DNA of 64,000 nt, taken from NCBI GenBank assembly GCA_001870995.2, contig MLAV02000020.1:1-64000 (forward strand), given 5' to 3'. The stretch comes from Chitinophaga sp. CB10. GTDB taxonomy: Bacteria; Bacteroidota; Bacteroidia; Chitinophagales; Chitinophagaceae. The notes under the pieces were generated by a model that saw nothing but the letters and a program-made list of their open reading frames with translations, did no database searches and was not told where the DNA came from. A program made the position numbers and the translations under genes. This document shows, one piece after another, positions 27,003 to 35,579 of the stretch (position 1 is its first letter; each line of letters opens with the position of its first letter).

Positions 27003-28466
27003 TTATTGCCTGGATAATTCCACCATTGCTTTCACTTCTGCAACAGCCGCATCGTCCCCACCGGAGAATCCCGTGAAACGGAAACGGATATTACCGTTTT
27101 TATCGATCACAAATTTAGTTGGGATTCCTCTTACACCGTAACTATCCACTACTTTGTTGATGCCGGTAGAGGGGTCCTTCAGGTCCATGAGGACCCGGAA
27201 GGGGTATTTGTTATCATGAATGAATTTCCCTGCCGCCTCGGTAGGATGGGCTTCTCCGCGCTCCCAGGTATGTACGAACAGGAACACTACATCCGGATCG
27301 TTCCTATAAAGACTTTGCGCTTTCGCCATAGCGGGGAAGGATGCCTTGCAGGGGCCGCACCAGGTGGCCCAGAAGTCGAGCACCACTGTTTTTCCCCTGA
27401 GTGCGGAGAGCGTAACCTTTTTCCCTTCGAGGTCAGTAAGGGTGAAGTCCGCCGCTTTCTCATTGATCATCTGCGCGGCAAGCTCCTTGCGGGTTTCCGC
27501 ATCCAACCCGTTTTTCAGGCTATCGATGTATTGTTCAAAACCCTGGTTGCCCCGAACTTTCGTATAGGCGTCCTCCAGCATTTTTTTACTGGCGTTGTTC
27601 AGCATACCTTTCGCCGCCACTTCGCTCAGGCCTTTAAAAGCCGACTGGTAGTCGCCTTTGGCCAGCTGCACTTTTGCGAGCGTTTCGAGTGTTGCAGGAG
27701 TTGGTTTTCCTTTCTCCTCTTCTATTACACGCCGGAGGTACACCAGCGCGGTGTCATACTCCTGATTTTCGTACAGGGTTTGTACATACATGCGCAGATA
27801 GCCGGGGTATCCTGTGCCTGCGAACCTCGCGCCTTCTTCCTCTTTGCGGGTGGTTCTGAATTCCCAGGAGAGGTCAATGGCTTTTTTCAGCAGGGTTTGC
27901 GCCTCTTTGTAATGGCCATGTTTGATAAGGTAGCGTGCGGTGCCTGCCCAACCTTCTCCTTTCCAAAAAGGGGACTGAATTTTATCCGCGTATTCCAGCG
28001 CTTTAGGCACATTATCTGCATCGGCATAAGCTGTACCTACCGCGTTGGCCGCATAGTCGTAGCCGACCAGCTCCTTCTCCCCTTTTGCCGGCGGGTACTT
28101 CTTCAGCCACGCCTTGTACAGCTGCTCTTTTTTAACCGGGTCTTTTTCGTCATAGACTACCTGTACGGCTTTATTACGCGCTATGATTCCTTTGGGAAAG
28201 CGTTTTGCGGCGGCCTCCTGGATGGAGTCGGATACATTATTTTTTTTCAGCTGGTAGAAATAGTTGCTGGCGGTGATCCAGTCTTTTTCGTTTTTGCTTT
28301 TCAGGAGCGCGTACATTTTAGTAGCCAGCAGGTCCTGCTGTTGCTGGCTGCCTTTCAGCAGCGCATCATATTGCTGGCGGAGGGTATCGGGTTTTTGCTG
28401 GGCATGTGTATTACCTGCTGCCAGCACAAAACTGCCGCTGATAAGGAGGAGGAATATTTTTTTCAT
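27003..28466 (-). CDS. TlpA-like thioredoxin-domain protein of SusCD locus B
   Basis: 487 residues with signal peptide MKKIFLLLISGSFVLAAGNTHA. A helical TPR-like region (about 100-330: YKEAQTLLKKAIDLSWEFR; AKVQLAKGDYQSAFKGLSEV) is followed by a thioredoxin fold (about 335-480): AADFTLTDLEGKKVTLSAL, redox motif WATWCGPCKASFP (about residue 365-370) and GIPTKFVIDKNGNIRFRF. A periplasmic thiol-disulfide protein, analogous to but shorter than the one in locus A. The gene is bracketed by two GC-rich hairpins (28492-28516 and 26966-26986), which suggests its expression level is set separately from SusCD. Confidence 0.85.
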   Translation of the reverse strand: MKKIFLLLISGSFVLAAGNTHAQQKPDTLRQQYDALLKGSQQQQDLLATKMYALLKSKNEKDWITASNYFYQLKKNNVSDSIQEAAAKRFPKGIIARNKAVQVVYDEKDPVKKEQLYKAWLKKYPPAKGEKELVGYDYAANAVGTAYADADNVPKALEYADKIQSPFWKGEGWAGTARYLIKHGHYKEAQTLLKKAIDLSWEFRTTRKEEEGARFAGTGYPGYLRMYVQTLYENQEYDTALVYLRRVIEEEKGKPTPATLETLAKVQLAKGDYQSAFKGLSEVAAKGMLNNASKKMLEDAYTKVRGNQGFEQYIDSLKNGLDAETRKELAAQMINEKAADFTLTDLEGKKVTLSALRGKTVVLDFWATWCGPCKASFPAMAKAQSLYRNDPDVVFLFVHTWERGEAHPTEAAGKFIHDNKYPFRVLMDLKDPSTGINKVVDSYGVRGIPTKFVIDKNGNIRFRFTGFSGGDDAAVAEVKAMVELSRQ

Positions 28467-28491
28467 GGCGATGATTGATGATTTTTAGGAA

Positions 28492-28516
28492 GCAGGACAG
28501 GGCGGGCCTGTCCTGC
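28492..28516 (-). promoter_or_regulatory. Intercistronic hairpin between SusD and the TlpA-like gene (locus B)
   Basis: Perfect 10-bp stem GCAGGACAGG/CCTGTCCTGC with a 5-nt loop, inside the 57-nt gap between the SusD stop (28524) and the TlpA-like start (28466). No proper U tract follows on the minus strand. It could attenuate read-through or protect the susCD part of the transcript. Confidence 0.55.
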
Positions 28517-28523
28517 CTTATTA

Positions 28524-29957
28524 TTACTGATTGTAACCAGGGTTTTGGGTGAGCGCCTTATTGAGCTGGCGTTGCGCATCCGGGATAGGATACAGCACGT
28601 CCGTGCTTTGCCATACGGCAGGACGCATGCCTCCAATCACTTCATCCGCGCGGGATTTGGAAGGATCGGTCCGGCCGGGGAGGCGCTTCAGGTCGAACCA
28701 GCGGGCGCCCCATTCTCCAAAGAGTTCTGCCTTTCTTTCATTTTCGATGGCGAGGAGCAGGTTGCTCTGGCTGATGGCATTGTTCAGCACCGGCAGGCCG
28801 GCACGGACGCGGATGGTATCCACATCCGCAATGGCCCCGCTGAGGTTGCCCAGCTGGGCCCGCGCTTCCGCACGAATGAGGTATTGTTCTGCCAGGCGCA
28901 GCACTACATTGTACTCGCTGCCGGTAGACGCGCCGGCAGGCAGTGCGCGTTGCTTGTATTTGCTGACGATCTTATAATTGGTACCGGCGATGACAGTTGG
29001 TGTAAACCAGTTGGCTTTACGAAGGTCGCCGGCTTCCAGGCTATTATAGAGTGTATCCGTTGCCGTTATAGCCGGAATTACGCCCGGCGTAGCTGCAAAG
29101 CTACCCCCTTTCGAATCCGGGTTGGTGGTGAAAGTGGATAGGCCGTTGAGCGTGGCCAGTTGCCAGATGATCTCGTTGCTGGTATTGGAGAAGGTGGTAT
29201 TCAGGTCCTTGTTCAGGCTGTATATGCCGGACTTGATTACTGCATCCGCAGTTGTTTCTGCCAGCTGCCACTGTTTGGTAAAGAGGTACACTCTTGCCAG
29301 CAGGGCATTTACAGTCTGCCTGTTAACGCGTGCACGCTGGCTTGCCGGATAGACATCAGACAAAAGCGTTTGAGCCTGGGTTAAATCATTTTCGATTTGT
29401 TTCCAAACTTCGGCAGCAGGCGTACGTGCAAGTGTAGCGTTGCCGATGGGGTTATCCGTCAGCGGCATTGGAATATCCCCCCAAATATTTACCTGAAAAA
29501 AGAGCATAAATGCACGCCAGAATTTCACTTCGCCCAGGAGTTGATTCTTCAGCGCTGCGGATAAGGTATTGCTTTTTGTGATACCATCCAGCATGGCGTT
29601 TGCCTGGGCCAGCGTGCTGTAACTATAGCCCCAGAGGTTGGTGTTAAGGGTGCCATTGGTAACGGTGATGCTGTTGTTTTTGAACTCATCCAGGAAAACG
29701 TTTGGCACGTTATTCTGCAACTCATTGGCGGACAAGCCAGGGATAGAGGTTATCGGGAACAGGAAATCGCGGGTAAAGGAGGCGTTGTAAATGCCCAGCA
29801 CTGCGCTGGTTGCAGTGGCGTCAGAAGCAAACGCCTGATCCAACCCCACCTGCGTGGTGGGCGGACCGATTTCTACCAGTTTTTTACAGGAAGAGAACAG
29901 GCCGCCTGCCAGCAATAATGCCACCAGTACTTTTTTATTTATAATACGATTATACAT
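28524..29957 (-). CDS. SusD/RagB-family surface lipoprotein (locus B)
   Basis: 477 residues with lipobox LFSSCKKL. SusD features: FASDATATSAVLGIYNASF, TPR-like helices (LLGEVKFWRAFMLFFQVNIWGDIP; NALLARVYLFTKQWQLAE), the family's C-terminal block ENERKAELFGEWGARWFDLKRL and YPIPDAQRQLNKALTQNPGY. It is encoded 13 bp after SusC and will form the lid of that transporter. Confidence 0.92.
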   Translation of the reverse strand: MYNRIINKKVLVALLLAGGLFSSCKKLVEIGPPTTQVGLDQAFASDATATSAVLGIYNASFTRDFLFPITSIPGLSANELQNNVPNVFLDEFKNNSITVTNGTLNTNLWGYSYSTLAQANAMLDGITKSNTLSAALKNQLLGEVKFWRAFMLFFQVNIWGDIPMPLTDNPIGNATLARTPAAEVWKQIENDLTQAQTLLSDVYPASQRARVNRQTVNALLARVYLFTKQWQLAETTADAVIKSGIYSLNKDLNTTFSNTSNEIIWQLATLNGLSTFTTNPDSKGGSFAATPGVIPAITATDTLYNSLEAGDLRKANWFTPTVIAGTNYKIVSKYKQRALPAGASTGSEYNVVLRLAEQYLIRAEARAQLGNLSGAIADVDTIRVRAGLPVLNNAISQSNLLLAIENERKAELFGEWGARWFDLKRLPGRTDPSKSRADEVIGGMRPAVWQSTDVLYPIPDAQRQLNKALTQNPGYNQ

Positions 29958-29970
29958 GTGACTTCAGATT

Positions 29971-32900
29971 TTAGAATGAGCAATTGATTCCAAACACAAT
30001 TGTGCGCAGCGGCGGCATAGCTACCGCGCCGGTTCCGAGGCCTGGCGCTCCGCCAGCCATGCTGGTTTCAGGATCAAAGATGTATTTGTTCTTAGACCAG
30101 GTAAACAGGTTCTGACCTTCTACATACAAACGCATATTGCTGATCTTCGTTTTTGACAGCCATTCTTTCGGGAAGGTGTAAGCCAGTGAAGCGTTCCGGA
30201 GTTTCGCGAAGCTGGCATCTCCCCAAAGTGCGGTAGAACTTGAGTAGAAGGAATAGCCTGTATAGATAGGCGTACCGGATGTAGAGGTGGCAGCCGGGAA
30301 CTGCGCGATATCGCCGGGCGCTCTCCACCTGTCCAGCAGGGAGATATTCTGATTGCTGCGACTGCTGCCAATTGGCGTCGTCAGGTTGTTGGTAGACCCT
30401 TTGCGGTGGTGGAACTGGATGAAGAAGCTCAGGTCCCAGTTCTTGTAGGTGAAGTTGTTACTCAGGCCTCCGAAGTAAGGCGTTCCTGGTTTAATGACCT
30501 GGCGATCGTTATTGTAATCAATGGAGCCGTCCTTGTTTTGATCCTCGTACTTTGGAATACCGGTATTCGGATCATATCCCAGGTAAACATATCTCCTGAC
30601 TACGTCAATCGGCTGCCCAACGAGGTAACTGCCGGCATAGAAAGAATTTTCAATACCCGGGAAGGAGATCAGTTTGTTTTTATAGAAGGTAATATTCAGC
30701 GAAGACGTCCAGCTGAAGTTGCGGTGCTGAATGTTCTTAGTATTGAGTTCCAGCTCCACGCCGTTGTTCTGCACGAGGGCCGGCAGGTTTACCGTATAAC
30801 TGTTATAACCGGATTGGGAAGCCAGGGCTGCAGACAGCAGCTGGTCATTGGAACGGTTCTGGTAATAGTTGCCGGTAAACATAATCCTGTCTTTCAGGAA
30901 GCCCAGTTCCAGCGCAAATTCCAGCTTGCGGGTCGTTTCCCACTTGACGCCAGGGTTAGGCAGCACCGGGCGATACAAGGCGTTTGCGCCCTGGTAGGTA
31001 CCTGTAGCGTTGAGCAGAGGCAGGTAGGTATAGTTTGTGATCTGGTCGTTACCGGTTGTTCCATAGCTGGCGCGAAGTTTACCGAAGCTAAGCCATGGCA
31101 GCGCGTCCGCGGCAAAATCCTCCTGGGTGAACAGCCAGGCGGCGCCCACTGCGCCAAAATCGGCGTATATATTTTCCGGACCAAAACGGGAAGAGGCATC
31201 CCGGCGGAAAGTCAGGTTCAGCAGGTATTTCTGTTTGTAGTCGTAATTAACGCGGGCAAACAGGGAAGCGAATTTGTAATCAATATAAGTGGCCGAGCCG
31301 GTGATCAAACCCGCGCCGGTAATAGATCCCATTAGGGCTTCGCTGCTGTAGTTATTAGCGCTGATATAATTTCCCTGGCTGAGGCTACGCTGATAGGTGC
31401 CGCCCAGCAGGAAGTTAAACTGGTTATCCTTCGCCTGCAGGCTATAGTCGAGCGTAGGCTCTACGATATAGTTCTGGATTTTTGTATTGGAGAAATACGC
31501 GTACGACTGCGGATTATTTGCCGGGTTCTGGGTAGAGGCCGGCGTTGGATTCACCTGGTCGAGCGTGGTATTCGTATAGCCGAGGTTCACCTTAAAGTTC
31601 AGGTTTTTGATAATGCTGTAACGCAGGTTGGCATTGGCAATCATGTTGCCGGTGTTGTTAGTATATCTGCGTTGCAGGAGCGCTACGGGGTTGCTGAAGC
31701 CATTGGACCAGACCAGCTTGCCGGCGTTATCATAGAGCGGCATATTAGGGGGCAGGTTATAGAGCTGCGTTAGATCGCTGCCCGGCAAAACTGTTTTATC
31801 GCTGGAATAGTTGGCACTGATAGCCGCGTAAAATTTATTATCTGCGGAAGTGTGGTCTGCTGACAATCGGCCGGTATAGCGGGTGCTGTTGAAATCCCCC
31901 GGGAATACGGTGGTTTCTTTATGATAACCGCCGCTGAACATGAAATGCGTTTTGGCATCGCCGCCGGAAATCTGGAATTGACCGTCCGTATTATGCGCCG
32001 TGCCTCCGAGGAGGAAATCCTGCCAGTCGGTATAAGCGTTCTGGTCCCACACGGTTAGCTCCGGCGCATTGGCGGCGGTAGGCGTCAGGCCGTCGTTCTT
32101 GAACGCTTCCCTTCTGAGGTCCAGGTAATCCTGGGTATTCATCAGGGGGATAAAGTGATTGATCTGCCCAAATCCCGTATATACGTTGGCGTTAAACTTC
32201 GTTTTACCTGCTTTTCCTTTTTTGGTGGTGATGAGGATAACGCCGTTAGCGCCGCGGGCGCCGTAGATGGCAGTTGCGTCCGCATCCTTGAGGATATCCA
32301 TGCGTTCAATATCATCGGGGTTGATCATGCTGAAGGGGCTGATACCACCGTTTGCGCCGCTGACGCCCCAGGAGTTGAGGTTATCGGACGGCGGGTAGGA
32401 ACCGCTGTAGTTAGTGAAAGGCACTCCATCGATGATATAGAGCGGCACATAGCCGGCATTCATGGAGCCTTGTCCGCGGATTTGTATAATAGCGGAGCTA
32501 CCCGGCAGGCCGTTGGACTGTGTGATTTGCAGGCCCGGTACGCGGCCAGGCAGGGCGGCCAGCGGGTTGGAGATGGGTTGTTTTTCGATATCTTTAGCGG
32601 TAAGGCTGCTGACAGAACCTGTGTTCATGCGTTTGGTAGTAGTACCATAACCGATTACCACTGCTTCATCGAGGGATTTTACATCTTCTTCCAGGGTGAC
32701 GTTAATAATGGCGCGGCCCCTGATAGCTACCCGTTGCGGCAGAAAAGAGATGTAAGAGAGCACCAATTCCGCATTGGGCGGGGCGTTATTGATCAGGTAC
32801 TCCCCCTGTTCGTTGGTCATGGCGCCCAGCGGCGTGCCGGGGATCACTACGGATACGGAGGGCAAAGGATTGCCTTTGGTATCGGTTACTTTTCCTTTTA

Positions 32901-33285
32901 CGATAATACCGCTTTGCGCTTGTTGCTGCGGTGTGGCTGGCGCTGTCTTCAGGCGGATGGCAATGAATTTGCCGGAAATGGAATAGGCAAACGGCTGGCT
33001 GCTGAAGAGCGTACTGAGGACTTCGTTCAGCTCCTGGTTTTTGACAGAGATGTTTACAGGAGCGGCCAGGCTCAGCTGATTTTTGCCATAAATAAAACTG
33101 TACCCTGTTTGTTTTTCGATTTCCTGGAAGGCTTTTTCCAGGGAACCTGATTTCATGGTCATCGTTACCTTCTGCGCAAAAGACTGGGTGGCCAATAGCA
33201 GCAATCCCATCATCAGGCAAATGCGGGCATAGCTTCTTTTAGCAGGCGGCAGGCATAGTAGACTTCTTAGCTTTCTTCCTAGCAT
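29971..33285 (-). CDS. SusC/RagA-family TonB-dependent transporter with STN domain (locus B)
   Basis: 1104 residues. N-terminal signal region (about 1-38), STN domain (40-112: VTMTMKSGSLEKAFQEIEKQ), carboxypeptidase-regulatory-like domain (125-200: VKGKVTDTKGNPLPSVSVVI), plug (205-355: IGYGTTTKRMNTGSVSSL; IQIRGQGSMNAGYVPLYIID; MDILKDADATAIYGARGANG), and a beta barrel ending TIVFGINCSF. The start at 33285 gives a long basic N-region before the hydrophobic core; a later Met (MMGLLLLATQSFAQ) is a possible alternative. The STN domain links it to the FecR and ECF pair upstream. Ligand unknown. Confidence 0.95.
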   Translation of the reverse strand: MLGRKLRSLLCLPPAKRSYARICLMMGLLLLATQSFAQKVTMTMKSGSLEKAFQEIEKQTGYSFIYGKNQLSLAAPVNISVKNQELNEVLSTLFSSQPFAYSISGKFIAIRLKTAPATPQQQAQSGIIVKGKVTDTKGNPLPSVSVVIPGTPLGAMTNEQGEYLINNAPPNAELVLSYISFLPQRVAIRGRAIINVTLEEDVKSLDEAVVIGYGTTTKRMNTGSVSSLTAKDIEKQPISNPLAALPGRVPGLQITQSNGLPGSSAIIQIRGQGSMNAGYVPLYIIDGVPFTNYSGSYPPSDNLNSWGVSGANGGISPFSMINPDDIERMDILKDADATAIYGARGANGVILITTKKGKAGKTKFNANVYTGFGQINHFIPLMNTQDYLDLRREAFKNDGLTPTAANAPELTVWDQNAYTDWQDFLLGGTAHNTDGQFQISGGDAKTHFMFSGGYHKETTVFPGDFNSTRYTGRLSADHTSADNKFYAAISANYSSDKTVLPGSDLTQLYNLPPNMPLYDNAGKLVWSNGFSNPVALLQRRYTNNTGNMIANANLRYSIIKNLNFKVNLGYTNTTLDQVNPTPASTQNPANNPQSYAYFSNTKIQNYIVEPTLDYSLQAKDNQFNFLLGGTYQRSLSQGNYISANNYSSEALMGSITGAGLITGSATYIDYKFASLFARVNYDYKQKYLLNLTFRRDASSRFGPENIYADFGAVGAAWLFTQEDFAADALPWLSFGKLRASYGTTGNDQITNYTYLPLLNATGTYQGANALYRPVLPNPGVKWETTRKLEFALELGFLKDRIMFTGNYYQNRSNDQLLSAALASQSGYNSYTVNLPALVQNNGVELELNTKNIQHRNFSWTSSLNITFYKNKLISFPGIENSFYAGSYLVGQPIDVVRRYVYLGYDPNTGIPKYEDQNKDGSIDYNNDRQVIKPGTPYFGGLSNNFTYKNWDLSFFIQFHHRKGSTNNLTTPIGSSRSNQNISLLDRWRAPGDIAQFPAATSTSGTPIYTGYSFYSSSTALWGDASFAKLRNASLAYTFPKEWLSKTKISNMRLYVEGQNLFTWSKNKYIFDPETSMAGGAPGLGTGAVAMPPLRTIVFGINCSF

Positions 33286-33400
33286 AGCTTCTGGTTGATT
33301 TTTAATTTAGTAATTCCGCCGATGCGGTTAATCAGGACATATCTTTCCTTACCGACAGGCTTGGTGGGACCTGCAGTGTAAATATTGTGCTGGTGTATAA

Positions 33401-34540
33401 TTATTTCATGACTGTTACTTTCCGTCCATCAATGCTGAAATGCACGAGATTGGTCATCTCCAGCAGGTTAAGCAGTTGAGAAACGGGGACATCCCTCGGG
33501 ATTTTTGCAACAAATGAATCTCTGACATGGGCCTGGTACACTACATCAAGATTGTAGTAGCGTTGTAGCTCCGACATAATGGTATTGATATCGCTGCCAT
33601 TAAAATAGAATAGTCCGTCTTTCCAGGCGGTGGCCGCTGTCAGGTCGGCGTTCGTTGTAAGCTGTATGTTACCGTTGTCTGTTGCGACGGCCTGCTCTCC
33701 AGGCTTCATCAGTTTGGATGCGGTGTTGGTATTGAATTTAACTGCACCGTCTACGAGGGTGAGTTTCATATTGGCCTCGTCCGCATAGACGCGGATGTTA
33801 AACGAGGTGCCCAGCACTTGTACCGTATAGCCTTTGTTGGCGGTGCTAACGGTAAAGGGCATATTGCTGTTTTTAGCGACTTCAAAATAGGCCTGCCCGG
33901 AGATGTTTACCTGCCGTGCATTACCGGTAAAGGCGGTGGGATAGGAAAAGCTGGAACCAGCATCTATCCATACTCTGGTGCCATCTGCCAGTACGATTTT
34001 CAGCGGGCGGCTGCCGGCGGGCAGGGTGATGGTATTGGTGGTAACCGTTGCGGCGTGGCCGGTATAGGCGATTTGCCCATCATCGGTTTTGGCGAGGCTA
34101 ATTCCTCCCTGGATAGCGATGGTACCGTTGCCTGCGCTGTCGAGCAGGATTTGCCGGCCGTTGCCGAGTGTAAGCACAGCGTGGTTACCTGTAGGCGCGG
34201 GAATATCGTTGCGAAAGCGCTCTGCCTGCGGCGCGAGGCGTACTTCGCGCGGGCGGAGTAAAACTACCGATACGCTGATGAGGATCAGCAGCGCTGCCGC
34301 GGCGGCGGCCCATTTGTACCAGCGTATTACCGGCCGTGGGGCGGCCTTACGGAGGGCTCCTTCCAGTCGTTGCCGGATGGCGGCTTCGATTTCCTGTTTG
34401 TTGCCCATGGCAGGTTCGTCCCAGTGGTCCTGCCCGTTGGCAAAGGCGTTAAACACCTGGTTATATTGCATCAGCTCCGCATCTGTGGCGGCGCCGGACG
34501 CAATTTTATCAATTAAAGCTATCAGTTCTTCTCTGGTCAT
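33401..34540 (-). CDS. FecR-family anti-sigma factor (locus B)
   Basis: 379 residues: cytoplasmic part 1-74, transmembrane helix about 76-95 (WAAAAAALLILISVSVVLL), periplasmic FecR domain (TLPAGSRPLKIVLADGTRVW; ARQVNISGQAYFEVAKN; YTVQVLGTSFNIRVYADE) and DUF4974 C-terminus (INTIMSELQRYYNLDVVYQ). Encoded between the ECF sigma (84 bp upstream) and SusC (115 bp downstream), giving the usual surface-to-sigma relay. Confidence 0.95.
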   Translation of the reverse strand: MTREELIALIDKIASGAATDAELMQYNQVFNAFANGQDHWDEPAMGNKQEIEAAIRQRLEGALRKAAPRPVIRWYKWAAAAAALLILISVSVVLLRPREVRLAPQAERFRNDIPAPTGNHAVLTLGNGRQILLDSAGNGTIAIQGGISLAKTDDGQIAYTGHAATVTTNTITLPAGSRPLKIVLADGTRVWIDAGSSFSYPTAFTGNARQVNISGQAYFEVAKNSNMPFTVSTANKGYTVQVLGTSFNIRVYADEANMKLTLVDGAVKFNTNTASKLMKPGEQAVATDNGNIQLTTNADLTAATAWKDGLFYFNGSDINTIMSELQRYYNLDVVYQAHVRDSFVAKIPRDVPVSQLLNLLEMTNLVHFSIDGRKVTVMK

Positions 34541-34623
34541 ACGCAGGTGTTCCTATAGTATGGCAGTTATAAAAATAAAGACCCCTAAAAGGTTCAAAAA
34601 AAAATTTTCAGTTGGGTAGGATA

Positions 34624-35214
34624 TTAACTGTAATGGGTAACAACGGGAAGTAGTAACAATGCCAGCAGATGAGGGTCTACGGTGGATCGGATGCGTTTCA
34701 GCGCGATTGTTTTTTGTGCCTCTACTGTTTTGATAGATATATTCAGCAAATCTGCAATTTGTTGATTTGTCAGCTGCCCATCTCTGCTAAGCAAAAAAAT
34801 TTCCCTGCATTTTTCCGGCAGGTCAGCGATTGCCTGCTGGATGATCATCTTCAGGTCGTTGAGCTCCAGGAAGTCCTGCGGCCCAGGGGTTGCAGGTATG
34901 GTGATGCCTGCCAGCTCCTGGTAGAAGTTATCTCTTATTTTACCGGAACGGATATAGTTGATGACTTTAAAGCGGACGGCGCTGCGCAGGTAGGCGGGCA
35001 CTGTTTGTATGTCCAGCTCGGCACGCTTTTCCCATAACCAGGCGAAAATATCCTGTACAATATCCATACAGGCGTTTTGGTCTCTCAGCAGGTAAAAGGC
35101 GGACTGGTACATGGTAGCCCAGTGACGGGAGTATAACAGGTCGAACGCCTGTACATCGCCTCGTTTCAACATGCTTACCAGTTCAAGGTCACTATAAGCG
35201 TTATCCCTAGTCAA
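34624..35214 (-). CDS. ECF RNA polymerase sigma factor (locus B), TTG start
   Basis: 196 residues if started at TTG 35214 (TRDNAYSDLELVSMLKRGD follows), the position that matches the usual N-terminus of this ECF group. The frame runs open to 35571, but those extra 119 codons are proline-rich translation of a non-coding G-rich repeat array and should not be annotated. ATG 35172 is a second possibility but would cut into helix 1 of region 2. Region 2: DVQAFDLLYSRHWATMYQSA, CMDIVQDIFAWLWEKRAEL. Region 4: LPEKCREIFLLSRDGQLTNQ and QIADLLNISIKTVEAQ. Works with the FecR 84 bp downstream. Confidence 0.88.
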   Translation of the reverse strand: MTRDNAYSDLELVSMLKRGDVQAFDLLYSRHWATMYQSAFYLLRDQNACMDIVQDIFAWLWEKRAELDIQTVPAYLRSAVRFKVINYIRSGKIRDNFYQELAGITIPATPGPQDFLELNDLKMIIQQAIADLPEKCREIFLLSRDGQLTNQQIADLLNISIKTVEAQKTIALKRIRSTVDPHLLALLLLPVVTHYS

Positions 35215-35254
35215 ATTTGCGCGTTTTCTGGCACTAAAATAAACAAAGGAGGGA

Positions 35255-35490
35255 AGAATGCGGGGATTTTTTCTCGCGGAGGAGCGGGGATTTTTTCTCG
35301 CAAAGGGGCGTAAGGGGGAGAGAACGCAAAGGGGGGGAGTTTTTTCTAGCGGAGGGGCGGGGATTTTTTCTCGCAGAGGGGCGTAAGGGGGGAGAGAACG
35401 CAAAGGGGCGGATTTTTTTTCTCGCGGAGGGGCGGGGAGTTTTTTCTCGCAAAGGGGCGTAAGGGGGAGAGCGCAAAGGGGGGTGTTTTG
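35255..35490. repeat. G-rich composite tandem repeat array
   Basis: About three copies of a 72-77-bp composite unit. Each has two half units on the plus strand: one containing GATTTTTTCTCGC and one containing AAAGGGGCGTAAGGGGGAG. The marker AGGGGCGTAAGGGG recurs at about 35304, 35376 and 35453. The unit carries the CGCAAAG core seen in intergenic repeats of several Bacteroidota (from memory). All minus-strand frames translate as PLRP-type proline-rich peptides, the signature of repeat translation rather than coding. Lies between the PL9 gene and the locus B sigma gene. Confidence 0.75.
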
Positions 35491-35512
35491 GTGTTGGCAT
35501 TTTTTGAAATAG

Positions 35513-35535
35513 AACGGCTCCTGTTGGGAGCCGTT
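35513..35535 (-). terminator. Hairpin downstream of the PL9-like gene
   Basis: Perfect 8-bp stem AACGGCTC/GAGCCGTT with a 7-nt loop, 45 nt past the PL9 stop. On the minus strand it is followed only by CTATTTC, a weak U tract. Confidence 0.5.
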
Positions 35536-35579
35536 TAGAGAATGGTATTGCTGCATGAATATATTAATCACGAGAAGAA

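Larger units (their letters stand above)
35215..35579. other. Non-coding region between locus B and the PL9 gene
   Basis: 365 bp without a gene. It holds the G-rich repeat array (35255-35490) and the hairpin at 35513-35535. No exact TAnnTTTG promoter could be found for the sigma gene; TATTTTAG near 35237 (minus) is one mismatch away. Confidence 0.6.

Noticed and set aside
27216..28478. 420-codon plus-strand ORF opposite the TlpA-like gene
   Set aside because: Antisense shadow of a well-supported gene with signal peptide and WCGPC motif; the shadow has no domain pattern.
35234..35571. Proline-rich ORFs (several minus-strand frames)
   Set aside because: All frames give similar low-complexity peptides because the DNA is a G-rich repeat; there is no domain or supported start.
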